From NCBI GenBank assembly GCA_041586615.1, contig JBFGZS010000016.1:7978-71977 (forward strand): a stretch of 64,000 bases of DNA, written 5' to 3'. Below the pieces are notes generated by a model. The model did no database searches. It was given only the letters and a program-made list of their open reading frames with translations, and was not told the DNA's origin. The translations under genes were made by a program, and so were the position numbers. The stretch comes from Motiliproteus sp041586615 (GTDB lineage: Bacteria > Pseudomonadota > Gammaproteobacteria > Pseudomonadales > Balneatricaceae). Shown in pieces: positions 7,944 through 17,013 of this stretch (positions are counted from its first letter, which is position 1; each line of letters starts with the position of its first letter).

Positions 7944-9973
7944 TAGCCCTCCCCGGCCAACAGGGCAATAAGACCGCGCTCATCCAGAACGGTTAAGCCA
8001 AGTGCTTGCGCTTTGGTCAGTTTTGAGCCTGCTCCGGGGCCGGCGATCACCAGGTCCGTTTTTTTCGAGACGCTGCCGGAGACCTTGGCCCCCAGGGCTT
8101 CCAGTTGCGCTTTGGCGTCCTGGCGGCTCAGCTGCTCCAGCGTACCGGTCAGCACCACGGTCTTGCCTGCCAACGGTTGCGGGGGCGCAGCCGACAGATC
8201 GAGGTCATCCCAATGCACACCGCGCTCACGCAGCGCGGTGATCGTTTCGGCATTGTGCGGCTGGCGGAAAAAGGTCACCAGGTGCTGTGCAACAATCGGC
8301 CCCACATCCGGCACACTCATCAACGTCTCTTCATCCGCCGCCATTAACGCGTCCAGGCGACCAAAATGGCGTGCCAGGCTCCGCGCGGTGGCCTCCCCGA
8401 CTTCACGAATACCCAGCGAATAAATAAAGCGCGCCAACGTGGTGGCTTTGCTGGCTTCGATGGCACTCAGTAGATTCTCGGCCGATTTATCGCCCATCCG
8501 CTCCAGTCCGGCAACCCGCGCATGTTCAAGGCAATACAGATCGGCCAGCGCCTTAATTTGACCCTTATCCACCAGCAACTCGACCAACCGGTCGCCGAGG
8601 CCATCAATATCCTGGGCTTTACGCGACGCGTAGTGCTTAATCGCTTCTTTACGCTGCGCGCCGCAACTCAGCCCCCCGCTGCAACGGGAAACGGCTTCAC
8701 CGTCCAGCCGCTCAACCAAGGATCCGCAGACGGGACATGCCCGGGGTACCACAACTGGTGCCGTTTCGGCAGGTCGCCTGTCTTCGAGCACCCGAACCAC
8801 CTGCGGTATCACATCACCCGCGCGGCGGATGATAACCCAGTCGCCGATTCGCAGCCCCAGCCGCGCCACTTCATCCATGTTATGCAGCGTCGCGTTACTG
8901 ACCGTCACACCACCAACAAACACCGGCTGTAAACGAGCAACCGGCGTCACAGCGCCCGTTCGACCCACCTGAAAATCAACCGCGGTCACCTGGGTCATCT
9001 CCTCTTGCGCCGGAAACTTATGCGCGATCGCCCAGCGCGGTGCCCGCGAGACAAATCCCAGACGCTGCTGAAGGGCAAAATTGTTGACCTTAAAGACGAT
9101 ACCATCAATATCATAGGGCAGTGCATCGCGTTTCTCGGCCAGGGCCTGGTAGCGGGTTAAACAGCCCTCAACACCGCTGACAACCGACATCTGCGCGTTA
9201 ATCCGAAACCCCCACCGGTTCAGCTGTTGCAACATCCGATAGTGGTTATCCGGTATCGCCGCACCCTCAACCACACCGACACCGTAGACGCACAACTCCA
9301 AGGGCCGCTGGGCGGTGATACGCGGATCCAGCTGGCGCAAGCTGCCTGCCGCCGCGTTACGCGGATTGACAAAAAGCTTATCTCCCCGCGCACGGGCCGC
9401 ATCGTTGAGGCGGTCAAAGCCCGCCCGCGGCATGTAGATTTCGCCCCGAACCTCCAGCAACGCCGGCCAGCCTTCACCACGAAGCTGCAGTGGAATACTG
9501 GGGATCGTTCGCACATTCAGCGTAATATCCTCGCCGGTTTCACCGTCGCCTCGGGTTGCTCCCCGGTCAAGCAAACCGTCTCGGTACAGCAAACTAATCG
9601 CAATGCCGTCCAGCTTCGGTTCACAGACGTATTCAACCTGCTGGTCACCCGCCCAGCCAAGCCGCTCGCGAACCCGTCGGTCAAAATCGACCATCTGCGC
9701 TTCATTGAAGGCATTATCCAGCGACAGCATCGGCATCGCGTGCCGAATCTGGGAAAATGCCGGCAACGGCGCGGCACCAACCCGCTGCGAGGGCGAATCA
9801 TCCGAGACCAGCGCCGGATGTAGGGCTTCCAGCGCCACGAGTCGCTGAAAATCGCGGTCATATTCCGCATCGGGGACCGCCGGATCATCCCGTACATAAT
9901 AACGGTAATTGTACTCGTTAAGACGCTGGCGCAGCTGCGCCAGCTCCTCAGAAACAGGCAGGGTATCGGTCAT
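7943..9973 (-). CDS. ligA: NAD-dependent DNA ligase
   Basis: This 676-residue enzyme seals nicks in double-stranded DNA using NAD+ during replication and repair. The N-terminal Ia domain with the YYVRDDP region is followed by the nucleotidyltransferase domain with adenylated lysine 120 in the motif EPKLDGIAIS. An OB fold follows (TPVARLQPV), then a four-cysteine zinc finger (CPVCG...RCSGGLSCG), helix-hairpin-helix repeats, and a C-terminal BRCT domain beginning near AGKTVVLTGTL. Length and domain order are normal for LigA. It sits between zipA and yheU, the conserved gammaproteobacterial arrangement. Confidence 0.98.
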   Translation of the reverse strand: MTDTLPVSEELAQLRQRLNEYNYRYYVRDDPAVPDAEYDRDFQRLVALEALHPALVSDDSPSQRVGAAPLPAFSQIRHAMPMLSLDNAFNEAQMVDFDRRVRERLGWAGDQQVEYVCEPKLDGIAISLLYRDGLLDRGATRGDGETGEDITLNVRTIPSIPLQLRGEGWPALLEVRGEIYMPRAGFDRLNDAARARGDKLFVNPRNAAAGSLRQLDPRITAQRPLELCVYGVGVVEGAAIPDNHYRMLQQLNRWGFRINAQMSVVSGVEGCLTRYQALAEKRDALPYDIDGIVFKVNNFALQQRLGFVSRAPRWAIAHKFPAQEEMTQVTAVDFQVGRTGAVTPVARLQPVFVGGVTVSNATLHNMDEVARLGLRIGDWVIIRRAGDVIPQVVRVLEDRRPAETAPVVVPRACPVCGSLVERLDGEAVSRCSGGLSCGAQRKEAIKHYASRKAQDIDGLGDRLVELLVDKGQIKALADLYCLEHARVAGLERMGDKSAENLLSAIEASKATTLARFIYSLGIREVGEATARSLARHFGRLDALMAADEETLMSVPDVGPIVAQHLVTFFRQPHNAETITALRERGVHWDDLDLSAAPPQPLAGKTVVLTGTLEQLSRQDAKAQLEALGAKVSGSVSKKTDLVIAGPGAGSKLTKAQALGLTVLDERGLIALLAGEG

Positions 9974-10020
9974 GAATTTACTTTTCCGGGACGGCAGCCC
10001 GTCGGTCTGGAGATAAATCG

Positions 10021-11526
10021 TCAGGAGCGCTTGGACAAACGGCGGCGTTCGTAATCACGCAACCGTTGCCGGTAATGCTCAATGGTTTGTGACCGCAGCG
10101 AGCTACGGTGCTCGTCTTTTAATTCTCCGCCAAGGTGGTCCGCCAGGCACTGCGCCGTGGCCAGCATGCAATCAAAGGCGACCATCCTCTCGCGAGGTTC
10201 GGCCAGATTGAGAAAAAAGGTCACGGCAGGGGTCGAAAACGCCTCCGCTTGCTGAAGGTCAAACGTACCCGGTTTGATGGCATTGGCCATACTGAACTGC
10301 AGGGCTCCCTCGGCCGGACCATCTTCATAGCGATGAAACAGCGACATCGCGCCAAAATCCATCCCGCAAGCTTCCACCAAGCGAAACAATGCCGATCCGC
10401 CGAATGGCGCCTCTTTCGCCGTCACGGTAATAATCAGGACATCGTCTTCGACGCTATTATCTTCATCCTGAGAATGACGCTTTTCTGGCGGGCTCTGCGG
10501 CGGTTTTTTGGCCTGATCTCGCATTTTTTTGAGGATCGGTGCTTGTTTCGGTTCAGAAACAGGCTCCGGGACCATATCAAAGAAACCGGTCGGTAGTTCA
10601 GGGCGCTCGCCCCCAGGTGTACGCCCTACCGCCGGCGCCGCCGGTTGGGGCTCAGCGGTCAGCGATGCGTTCGTGGCCGCGAGATCAGGCTCTGATGCCG
10701 ACGGGCGTGTGTCGGGTAGCGCCGTATATTCTCGCGCCTTGACTTGCTCGACCAGCAGAGAAACCGGCTGATTCAGGTCGAGATCATCCCCACTCGCGCC
10801 CACAACCTCCAGTACCGGGCCGCGGGATAGTTCCGGGGCCGCGCGTCCAGCACCGTCCCCACGATCAGAAGCCCGACGCACCCCCGCGTCGTCATCAACG
10901 GCCGCCTTGAGCCTGGCATCCTGCTGTTCGCGTTCCTGGGTTTGCCAGGTCTGGCTAAACTGATCCACCAACGGCGCATCATCGCGCAGGCCACTCAAGC
11001 CATCGTCGTCCTGCCAGTCATTAAATTCAAGCCCTGCGCCAAACGGCTCACGCTGTTCGCCCAGAATCTCGTCATGGGCCGTCGTCGCCTGCAAGGACGC
11101 AGATTGTGGCGATGAACGGCGTTCGGGCCGCGCCTCGAATGATCGGCTATCGTCACACGCGCCGCCTTCAGATTCCTGCGGCGATAGCCAGCGATCGGCG
11201 CCTTGCCCCACACCTTTGAGATCCTGATCCAACAGCAGGTCCAGATCGTCGTGATCGAGGGGCGGCGCGCTATCGCTCGCCCGCGGTTCAGCGCTGGCAG
11301 TCGGTTCAGTGGGCCAGATACCTCCCGCATCAGGCTGCTGCGCTTTCGCCCGTCGCGCGCCGCCATTGGGTAACTCGCCGCTACAATCTTCGACCTCGGG
11401 AACGATCAGCTGGGCGTCAATGTCCAGGCGCAGGCGCCCACGATTGCGCACCCGGCGCAAACCATCCAAGACGATGATAAACAGGATGACGGCTCCGGCC
11501 ACAATCAGCCAGTCACGTAGAATCAT
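10021..11526 (-). CDS. zipA: Cell division protein ZipA
   Basis: ZipA is a bitopic inner-membrane protein that tethers FtsZ to the membrane at the division site. Here an N-terminal transmembrane helix (about residues 6-23, LIVAGAVILFIIVLDGL) is followed by a long acidic, low-complexity linker of about 330 residues and the C-terminal FtsZ-binding domain (about 360-490, from DVLIITVTAKE). At 501 residues it is longer than E. coli ZipA because of the linker. ligA follows 47 bp downstream. The usual upstream neighbour smc is absent; ccmH lies upstream instead. Confidence 0.95.
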   Translation of the reverse strand: MILRDWLIVAGAVILFIIVLDGLRRVRNRGRLRLDIDAQLIVPEVEDCSGELPNGGARRAKAQQPDAGGIWPTEPTASAEPRASDSAPPLDHDDLDLLLDQDLKGVGQGADRWLSPQESEGGACDDSRSFEARPERRSSPQSASLQATTAHDEILGEQREPFGAGLEFNDWQDDDGLSGLRDDAPLVDQFSQTWQTQEREQQDARLKAAVDDDAGVRRASDRGDGAGRAAPELSRGPVLEVVGASGDDLDLNQPVSLLVEQVKAREYTALPDTRPSASEPDLAATNASLTAEPQPAAPAVGRTPGGERPELPTGFFDMVPEPVSEPKQAPILKKMRDQAKKPPQSPPEKRHSQDEDNSVEDDVLIITVTAKEAPFGGSALFRLVEACGMDFGAMSLFHRYEDGPAEGALQFSMANAIKPGTFDLQQAEAFSTPAVTFFLNLAEPRERMVAFDCMLATAQCLADHLGGELKDEHRSSLRSQTIEHYRQRLRDYERRRLSKRS

Positions 11527-11602
11527 ATACTGACCTTCACTTGCTTCACGCGTAGAGTTTCAACCATTGTATAACAGAAATTACGCTCGATCGTTAGCGC
11601 GT

Positions 11603-12085
11603 TTAGGACGACTGTTCATCGTCAGCGAGCATCTTCTTCAAGCGCGCTTCAGCGGCTTTGTCATCAGGTTTAGGCGTAGGCGTAACCGTACGGGATGATT
11701 TACGCCGGCGCACCAACAACAAGACCACCACCGCGCCCACACCCAGCATCGCAAAAGGACCATACCAGAGTACATTAGTTGTCGAGCTGACCCGGGGACG
11801 GTACAGCACGAATTCACCGTAACGCGCCACCATAAAGTCGATGATAGCGTCGTTCGATTGCCCCGCATCGACCATCCGATAGACTTCACGCCGCAGATCC
11901 AGGGCGATCGGTGATCCCGAATCTGCCAGGTTCTGGTTCTGGCACTTCGGACAGCGCAACTCTTGGGTCAACGACTGAAACCGGTCGCGACTCGCATCAT
12001 CCTTAAATTCATAGGTATCAATGGCCGCACTCACGCTACCGGCAAAAACCAAGCACATCGTCGCCACAAAATTACGTAATTTCAT
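11603..12085 (-). CDS. ccmH: Cytochrome c maturation protein CcmH
   Basis: CcmH is a membrane-bound thiol-disulfide protein that presents reduced apocytochrome c to the heme lyase. The 160-residue protein has a signal peptide (about 1-20), a periplasmic domain with the LRCPKCQNQ motif and two redox cysteines, and a C-terminal helix (about WYGPFAMLGVGAVVVLLLV) with a short charged tail. It lacks the TPR extension (CcmI-like) fused in E. coli CcmH. It starts only 11 bp after ccmD, whereas ccmE, ccmF and ccmG normally lie between the two. Confidence 0.93.
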   Translation of the reverse strand: MKLRNFVATMCLVFAGSVSAAIDTYEFKDDASRDRFQSLTQELRCPKCQNQNLADSGSPIALDLRREVYRMVDAGQSNDAIIDFMVARYGEFVLYRPRVSSTTNVLWYGPFAMLGVGAVVVLLLVRRRKSSRTVTPTPKPDDKAAEARLKKMLADDEQSS

Positions 12086-12096
12086 TCTTAAACCGC

Positions 12097-12291
12097 CTAA
12101 AGCTGTTGTTGCTGTTTCTGCTGACGTTCACGCCGCAAAATCCGGCCCTGGACGGTGAAAAAATGCCGCCGTTTCAGGATGGGGCTGATCAGATTAAACA
12201 GGATAACCGTCAACGCAATGGCATAGCAGGTCCAGACGTAAGGGCCGTGGCCCTCCATGGCGACCAGCTCTGCAAAAGAAGAAAAATACAT
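12097..12291 (-). CDS. ccmD: Heme exporter protein CcmD
   Basis: CcmD is a small membrane protein that helps release holo-CcmE from the CcmABC complex. The 64-residue protein has one transmembrane helix (about YVWTCYAIALTVILFNLI) and a basic, Gln-rich C-terminus ending in five glutamines and a leucine. The ATG at 12291, one base after the ccmC stop, gives the typical MYFSSFAELVAM beginning; a longer frame overlapping ccmC is less likely. Confidence 0.9.
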   Translation of the reverse strand: MYFSSFAELVAMEGHGPYVWTCYAIALTVILFNLISPILKRRHFFTVQGRILRRERQQKQQQQL

Positions 12292-12292
12292 C

Positions 12293-13048
12293 TTAATTGG
12301 CCTCCACCAGTTCGCGCACCCAACCGGCACGCTTTTCCCGGCGCAGCACTTCGGCCCGGGTCCGCATCATCAACGTTACGGCAAAAAAGCAATAAAAGCC
12401 CACAACCATAAGAATTAATGGCAGGTACATCTCCGGCGGCATGGTCGGCTTTTCGGTCACCTTGAATGTCGATGCCTGATGCAAGGTATTCCACCATTCA
12501 ACCGAATACTTAATGATAGGGATGTTGACCAGTCCCACCAAGGACAAGACGGCGGCCGCTTTTCCGGCGGTGACTTCGTCTTCGATAGCCGAATGCAGCG
12601 CGTAAACGCCGATAAACAGGAACAATAGAATAAGCATGGACGTCAGACGCGCATCCCACACCCACCAGGCTCCCCAGGTTGGCTTACCCCAGATGGCCCC
12701 GGTCGCCAGCGCCAGAATTGCAAGCGAAATGCCGATGGGCGCGCAGCAGGTCGCTATCATATCTGCCACTTTCATCTTCCAGATCAGATTGATCGCACCG
12801 GCGACGGCCATCAGCATATAACAAGACTGGGCTAAAACAGCCGATGGGACATGGATGTAGATGATGCGAAAGCTATTGCCCTGCTGATAATCTGCCGGCG
12901 CAAACGCCAGCCCCCACACCGCACCGGCGATCAGTAACACTCCCGCTGCCACTGAAAACCACGGCAACAGCCGCCCGGAAATATCGTAAAACCAGCGGGG
13001 AGACCCGAGCTGATAGAACCATTTGGGCATTTTCCAACTTTTTGCCAT
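12293..13048 (-). CDS. ccmC: Heme exporter protein CcmC
   Basis: CcmC is a heme-handling membrane protein that loads heme onto CcmE on the periplasmic side. The 251-residue protein has six predicted helices, the tryptophan-rich WGxxWxWDxRLT signature (seen as WGAWWVWDARLTS) and periplasmic histidines around YIHVPSAVLAQS and WWNTLHQ. Spacing to ccmB (11 bp) and ccmD (1 bp) supports one operon. Confidence 0.95.
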   Translation of the reverse strand: MAKSWKMPKWFYQLGSPRWFYDISGRLLPWFSVAAGVLLIAGAVWGLAFAPADYQQGNSFRIIYIHVPSAVLAQSCYMLMAVAGAINLIWKMKVADMIATCCAPIGISLAILALATGAIWGKPTWGAWWVWDARLTSMLILLFLFIGVYALHSAIEDEVTAGKAAAVLSLVGLVNIPIIKYSVEWWNTLHQASTFKVTEKPTMPPEMYLPLILMVVGFYCFFAVTLMMRTRAEVLRREKRAGWVRELVEAN

Positions 13049-13059
13049 TATCCTGCCTG

Positions 13060-13791
13060 CTAGTTACTTACACTGATACGAAGTGCCGCGGCGATAGCCA
13101 GCGGCGCCAAAACAAAACCCAGCGCCAGTATTGCGCCAAGTATCGCCAGGTAACCGCCAATCGGTAAACCGGCCACGGCGGCCTGTACGGCGCCGGTACC
13201 AAAAATCAGTACCGGAATATAAAGCGGCATCACCAACACCGTGATCAACACCCCGCCCTTGCGTAATCCCACGGTCAGCCCCGCGCCAATGGCGCCTATC
13301 AGGCTCAGCGTGGGCGTACCCAGCAACAGACTAAGAACCAGTGCCGTCATCCCCTCGCTGGGTAAAAACAGCATGACGCCAAGCAGCGGCGCCAACACCG
13401 TTAACGGAAAACCGCTAATCAACCAATGACTGCACACCTTTGCCACCACCAACAGCGCCATCGGCTGTGGGCTGACTAACAACTGCTCAAGGGTGCCATC
13501 ATCAAAATCACTGCGAAACAGGCTGTCCATGGAGAGCAATGTCGCCAACAACGCCGCAACCCAGACCACGCCTGCCGCCACTTCCGACAGGAATACCGGC
13601 TCGGGGCTGACGCCCAGCGGGAACAAGGTGGCCACCATGATAAAGAACACCAGCGGATTGACCAGGTCGCTACGGCGACGATACGCCAGTAGCAGATCGC
13701 GTCGCAGCGCGATCAAAAACACCCGAGACAATGACAACTCAGCACTGCTTTCCTGGGGCTCGCCCCCCTGAACCACCGCTTCCTTAGTCAA
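13060..13791 (-). CDS. ccmB: Heme exporter protein CcmB
   Basis: CcmB is the membrane subunit of the CcmAB ABC transporter that works with CcmC/D in cytochrome c maturation. The 243-residue protein has about six helices. The most likely start is TTG at 13791, eight bases inside the ccmA end, with GGAGG five bases upstream; it gives LTKEAVVQGG. A longer frame reaching 13863 runs further into ccmA and has no better signal. The overlap suggests coupling to ccmA translation. Confidence 0.92.
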   Translation of the reverse strand: MTKEAVVQGGEPQESSAELSLSRVFLIALRRDLLLAYRRRSDLVNPLVFFIMVATLFPLGVSPEPVFLSEVAAGVVWVAALLATLLSMDSLFRSDFDDGTLEQLLVSPQPMALLVVAKVCSHWLISGFPLTVLAPLLGVMLFLPSEGMTALVLSLLLGTPTLSLIGAIGAGLTVGLRKGGVLITVLVMPLYIPVLIFGTGAVQAAVAGLPIGGYLAILGAILALGFVLAPLAIAAALRISVSN

Positions 13792-14437
13792 ACTTACCTC
13801 CTGTGAGTTCCTTGGCGCCACCAAGAACAACTTTACGCAGGTTATCCCGGATACCCAGCTCATGATGCGTCGTAAGAATCACCGTGCCGCCCTTGGCGGC
13901 ATGCGCGGCGATCAACGCTTCTTTTTCAGCGACCCCCCCTTTGTCGATAGCAGTAAAAGGCTCATCAAGAATCCACAGCGGGGCATCACTCAGGTAAAGC
14001 CGGGCCAGGCTCACGCGGCGCTTTTGACCCGCAGACAAGGCATGACAAGGCACGTCTTCATAACCGAGCAAGCCAACCCTGTGCAAGGCGTCGTCGATAC
14101 CCTCATGGCGAGTCATTGGGTGGATGGCGCTGTACCAACGTAAGTTTTCCTGAGGAGTGAGGGTCGCTTTGATCCCCGGTAGATGACCGAAATACAGTAG
14201 CGAGGACATGAAATCATCCCGGACGTGGTCGACAGATTCGCCGCGCCAAAAGATCTCTCCTTCGAAGGCACGCGATAAGCTGCTAAGGATCCGCAATAAC
14301 GTCGTTTTGCCGCTGCCATTCGGCCCTTCAACCTGCCATACCTCACCGGCATTGACGCTGAAATTAAGTCCTTCAAACAGGATGCGTTCATCCCGTTCAC
14401 AATACAGATCCCTGACCTCGATTAACGGCGCTGACAA
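13784..14437 (-). CDS. ccmA: Heme exporter ATP-binding protein CcmA
   Basis: CcmA is the ATPase of the CcmABCD complex that releases holo-CcmE. The 217-residue protein has a Walker A motif (GPNGSGKTTLL), the ABC signature ALSAGQKRRVSLARL, and Walker B LWILDEPFTAID. It is first in the minus-strand ccm operon. The start is TTG at 14437 after CAGGG. Confidence 0.95.
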   Translation of the reverse strand: MSAPLIEVRDLYCERDERILFEGLNFSVNAGEVWQVEGPNGSGKTTLLRILSSLSRAFEGEIFWRGESVDHVRDDFMSSLLYFGHLPGIKATLTPQENLRWYSAIHPMTRHEGIDDALHRVGLLGYEDVPCHALSAGQKRRVSLARLYLSDAPLWILDEPFTAIDKGGVAEKEALIAAHAAKGGTVILTTHHELGIRDNLRKVVLGGAKELTGGKFD

Positions 14438-14503
14438 ACCCTGATCATCCTTTACTGATTGGTGCAGTGGGTAAGCGACTTTCGCTACATATAAAATCAG
14501 CGC

Positions 14504-14509
14504 ATTATA
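14504..14509 (-). promoter_or_regulatory. Candidate -10 element for the ccm operon
   Basis: A perfect TATAAT lies on the minus strand about 67 bp upstream of the ccmA start, in the 144-bp divergent gap between ccmA and the second fliK-like gene. No good -35 lies at 16-18 bp spacing; TTGATA is present but only 13 bp away. The assignment is tentative. Confidence 0.3.
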
Positions 14510-14581
14510 TACGAAGAATCCTTATCAAGGGCAGGGTCGAACGCAATCTTGTGTTCATACCCGGCGATGGAGACCTCCTGA

Positions 14582-16189
14582 TTGGTTGACCCTCTCAACA
14601 GCAGCCGCCTGACATCAGCCCGCAGCGAAATCACCCGCGGCGCTGACCGACTGCAGAACCTGCTTCGTATCGGCGAGTCACTGACAGCCAAAGTGCTGGA
14701 CGTGACACCCTCCGAGCTGAGCCGCAGCCGTGCAGGGACGCCCCCCGCAACCCCTGCAGGCGCGCCGGGCAATCAGGCGTTTGTCGCCCGCATTCAGGTC
14801 CAGGGCCGCTTAATGGAGATCCTGACGACCAAACCCCTGATTCCGGGGAACGAGATTCAGATCACGCGGGAAAGCGGATCACGGCTAGCCCTGGACCTGA
14901 TGCCGCTGCCGACAACCAACGCACGCACGGCCTTAGCCGGTACCCAAACGAGCGCCGTCAGGCAGAGCCAACCCGCAAACGCGCCCCCAACAAGCGCCCA
15001 CGCAGAAAACCCTCAGACGCAGAACCTCGCCCGTAACGGCGCACAAATTCATGCCAGAGTCATTCAGGTCCGCAGCGAAAACAGCGCCCCGCTGACGCCA
15101 GCCACACGGGCATCCACACCGGCTACCGCGCCGACGATAAGCGCCAATGCAGGCCATGCCGAGAATGGACCGTTCCGGGTGACACTCGCCTTGCAGGGGC
15201 GCGAAATGGCCGGGCGCGAGATTCAGGTCATAAGTCCGCGCGCAATCCCCGAAGGCACCCGCTTAACGCTGCGACGCGATGCCGCAGGGCAACTCACCCT
15301 GAACCTACCCTCCCCGGCGAGCCAAGCGGTAACCCACGCGCTGAAGACCCACCTCCCTCAGCAGCAGCCAGCGGCGAAACTGTTTAACCAACTGGCTGAT
15401 AATCTCAGCCGTGGACAGTTACCACGCCGGGCGGCAACGTTACAGAACCTGGTCGAGCAATTGCTGGGAAAGGCGCTGAGCAACCCTCAGCAGACCCGTG
15501 CCGATCAAGTCCGGCAGCAACTACAAACCGGCGGCACGTTGATGGAAAGCCAGCTAGCGCGTGGAAATAGCCAACATCTGCAGCAGGACCTGAAAGCACT
15601 GCTCACCCGGTTCGGCCAGGCCCTTGCCGAGTCGACAACCCGCACCACCCCATCACCCGCCTCGGCCAGCGCGCAGGCTTCGCCAGCGACGGGCCGTGAA
15701 ATATCCAGCGCTGTCGCCGATCGCTTGCAGCACGCCGGCCAGCAGGCGATCAGCCGGGTGGTCGTCAACCAGTTATCGAGTTTACCCAGCGCCGAGTCGA
15801 CGGATAGCGGCAGCCGCCAGCTAGCCGTCGATATACCCGTGGTATGGCAAGGGCGTCATGAAAATGTGCAGCTACAGATTAACCAGCAACCCGATCCAGC
15901 CGATGCTGGCAATGAGGCCCCTGCATCGCGCTGGCATGTGCGTCTTCGCTTCGATATGGAAGACCTCCCCCCCCTGGGTGCGGACGTCCTTCTTGAGGAT
16001 CAGGCCGTCAGCGTTATCTGGTCTGGCGAAGCGCGTATCCGCGCCTTGGTCGGCCCGCAACTGCCGCGCTTGCACACCAACCTCGACGAGCAGGGGCTGG
16101 ATGTGATCACGCTGGGGGTTCGCATTCAGGCGCCGCCGGAACGCAAGACGATGTTATCCAGCGACAAACTGATCGATATCAGGACCTGA
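14582..16189 (+). CDS. Second FliK-like hook-length-control domain protein
   Basis: This 535-residue protein has a long Ala/Thr/Gln/Pro-rich central region and a C-terminal domain (about 430-520) resembling that of FliK, including WHVRLRFDMEDLPPLGADV and a final RIQAPPERKTM segment. FliK's C-terminal domain contacts FlhB to switch export specificity. This is not the main fliK, which sits in the flagellar block at 37.5 kb. It is followed two bases later by a FlhB-C-terminal homologue, so the pair mirrors the FliK-FlhB partnership. The same pair next to ccmA is known from Pseudomonas-like genomes. The start is a TTG after GGAG. Its actual role is unknown. Confidence 0.75.
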   Translation: MVDPLNSSRLTSARSEITRGADRLQNLLRIGESLTAKVLDVTPSELSRSRAGTPPATPAGAPGNQAFVARIQVQGRLMEILTTKPLIPGNEIQITRESGSRLALDLMPLPTTNARTALAGTQTSAVRQSQPANAPPTSAHAENPQTQNLARNGAQIHARVIQVRSENSAPLTPATRASTPATAPTISANAGHAENGPFRVTLALQGREMAGREIQVISPRAIPEGTRLTLRRDAAGQLTLNLPSPASQAVTHALKTHLPQQQPAAKLFNQLADNLSRGQLPRRAATLQNLVEQLLGKALSNPQQTRADQVRQQLQTGGTLMESQLARGNSQHLQQDLKALLTRFGQALAESTTRTTPSPASASAQASPATGREISSAVADRLQHAGQQAISRVVVNQLSSLPSAESTDSGSRQLAVDIPVVWQGRHENVQLQINQQPDPADAGNEAPASRWHVRLRFDMEDLPPLGADVLLEDQAVSVIWSGEARIRALVGPQLPRLHTNLDEQGLDVITLGVRIQAPPERKTMLSSDKLIDIRT

Positions 16190-16191
16190 CC

Positions 16192-16503
16192 ATGAGCAAT
16201 GCCCCTCTTCCTACCGCCGTAGCCCTCACTTACGATCAGGACAGCGCCCCGTTTGTATCCGCAACAGGCCAGGGCTTGCTGGCAGAGGAGATTATACGTA
16301 TCGCGAAGGATAACGGCGTCCTGATCCATGAAGATCCGGTCCTGGTGGACACCCTGGCTAAGTTAGAGCTGGGACAGGAAATTCCCGAAGCACTGTACCG
16401 GGCCATCGCCGAGGTTATTGCCTTCGCTTACAGCCTGCGCCCAGAAAAGGACGCCGCGTTAACGGCCACCGAGGCTTTCGATCAAGGTCACAAGCCAAGA
16501 TAA
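16192..16503 (+). CDS. FlhB C-terminal domain homologue (FhlB/EscU-like)
   Basis: This 103-residue soluble protein aligns with the part of FlhB after its autocleavage site: AVALTYDQDSAPFVSATGQG here versus FSVALKYDQNQDAAPILLAK in the window's FlhB, and the later EIPEALYRAIAEVIAFAY versus EIPEGLFVAVAQILAYVY. It lacks the membrane domain and the NPTH cleavage motif. Such FhlB proteins can partly replace the FlhB C-terminal fragment in some bacteria. It starts two bases after the FliK-like gene, with AGGAC as ribosome binding site. Confidence 0.85.
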   Translation: MSNAPLPTAVALTYDQDSAPFVSATGQGLLAEEIIRIAKDNGVLIHEDPVLVDTLAKLELGQEIPEALYRAIAEVIAFAYSLRPEKDAALTATEAFDQGHKPR

Positions 16504-16572
16504 CACCAGACGAACGCTAACCGATACCAATGGAACTAAGCGGCGCAAAAAAAAAGCGCGCTATTCACCGAA

Positions 16573-16614
16573 GAACATCAACAGCGGAACATCAACAGCA
16601 AAGCATCAACGGCG
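16573..16614. repeat. 14-bp tandem repeat, three units
   Basis: GAACATCAACAGCG is followed by GAACATCAACAGCA and the more diverged AAGCATCAACGGCG. It lies between the FhlB-like gene and the DUF2802 gene, just downstream of the stop codons of both convergent genes. The unit is twice 7 nt, like other tandem repeats in this window. Confidence 0.9.
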
Positions 16615-17013
16615 GAACTCGAGCGAGGGGTCTGTTTTTATTTCACGGTGCAGCAGCGCCATCAGTTCGGCTTCGGGGCGTGCAATGCCACAGGAACGGA
16701 CCAGATCGTCAACATCAGCCCCCATCTCCATCAGTTTGGCCGCTTGGTTGTAGGCCAGGGCGCCGGGATCCCGGTTTTCCAGCTCCTGTTGCTTCTCAAC
16801 GGTGATATGCAAACGCGCCTCGACCTGTCGAAGCCGCCGGCCGACACCGATCGATCCGCTGTTCATCACCCGAATTTCATTGCGAATAACATTCACCAAG
16901 GCGCTGTAGCGCAACTCATACGCAGCCACCCGCCGATACAGCGTCAGCGAGAGAAACAGCGCAATCAGCGCAATGACGGCAACGCCTGCCAGAACCAACC
17001 AGTAAGTTATCAC
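16606..17013 (-). CDS. DUF2802 domain protein
   Basis: This 135-residue protein has an N-terminal membrane helix (about YWLVLAGVAVIALIALFLSL), a coiled-coil-like middle (RRLRQVEARLHITVEKQQELE) and the C-terminal DUF2802 region (AAKLMEMGADVDDLVRSCGI). It is regularly found at the end of polar flagellar/chemotaxis clusters, next to cheW, as here. The function is not established. The start is GTG. Its last codons run into the 14-bp tandem repeat. Confidence 0.8.
   Translation of the reverse strand: MITYWLVLAGVAVIALIALFLSLTLYRRVAAYELRYSALVNVIRNEIRVMNSGSIGVGRRLRQVEARLHITVEKQQELENRDPGALAYNQAAKLMEMGADVDDLVRSCGIARPEAELMALLHREIKTDPSLEFRR

Noticed and set aside
12086..12096. Hidden ccmE/F/G fragments between ccmD and ccmH
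   Set aside because: The gap is only 11 bp; there is no room for remnants.
16546..16575. T run with GC-rich palindrome as terminator of the DUF2802 gene
   Set aside because: The stem is only GCGCGC, too short and self-complementary to be convincing.
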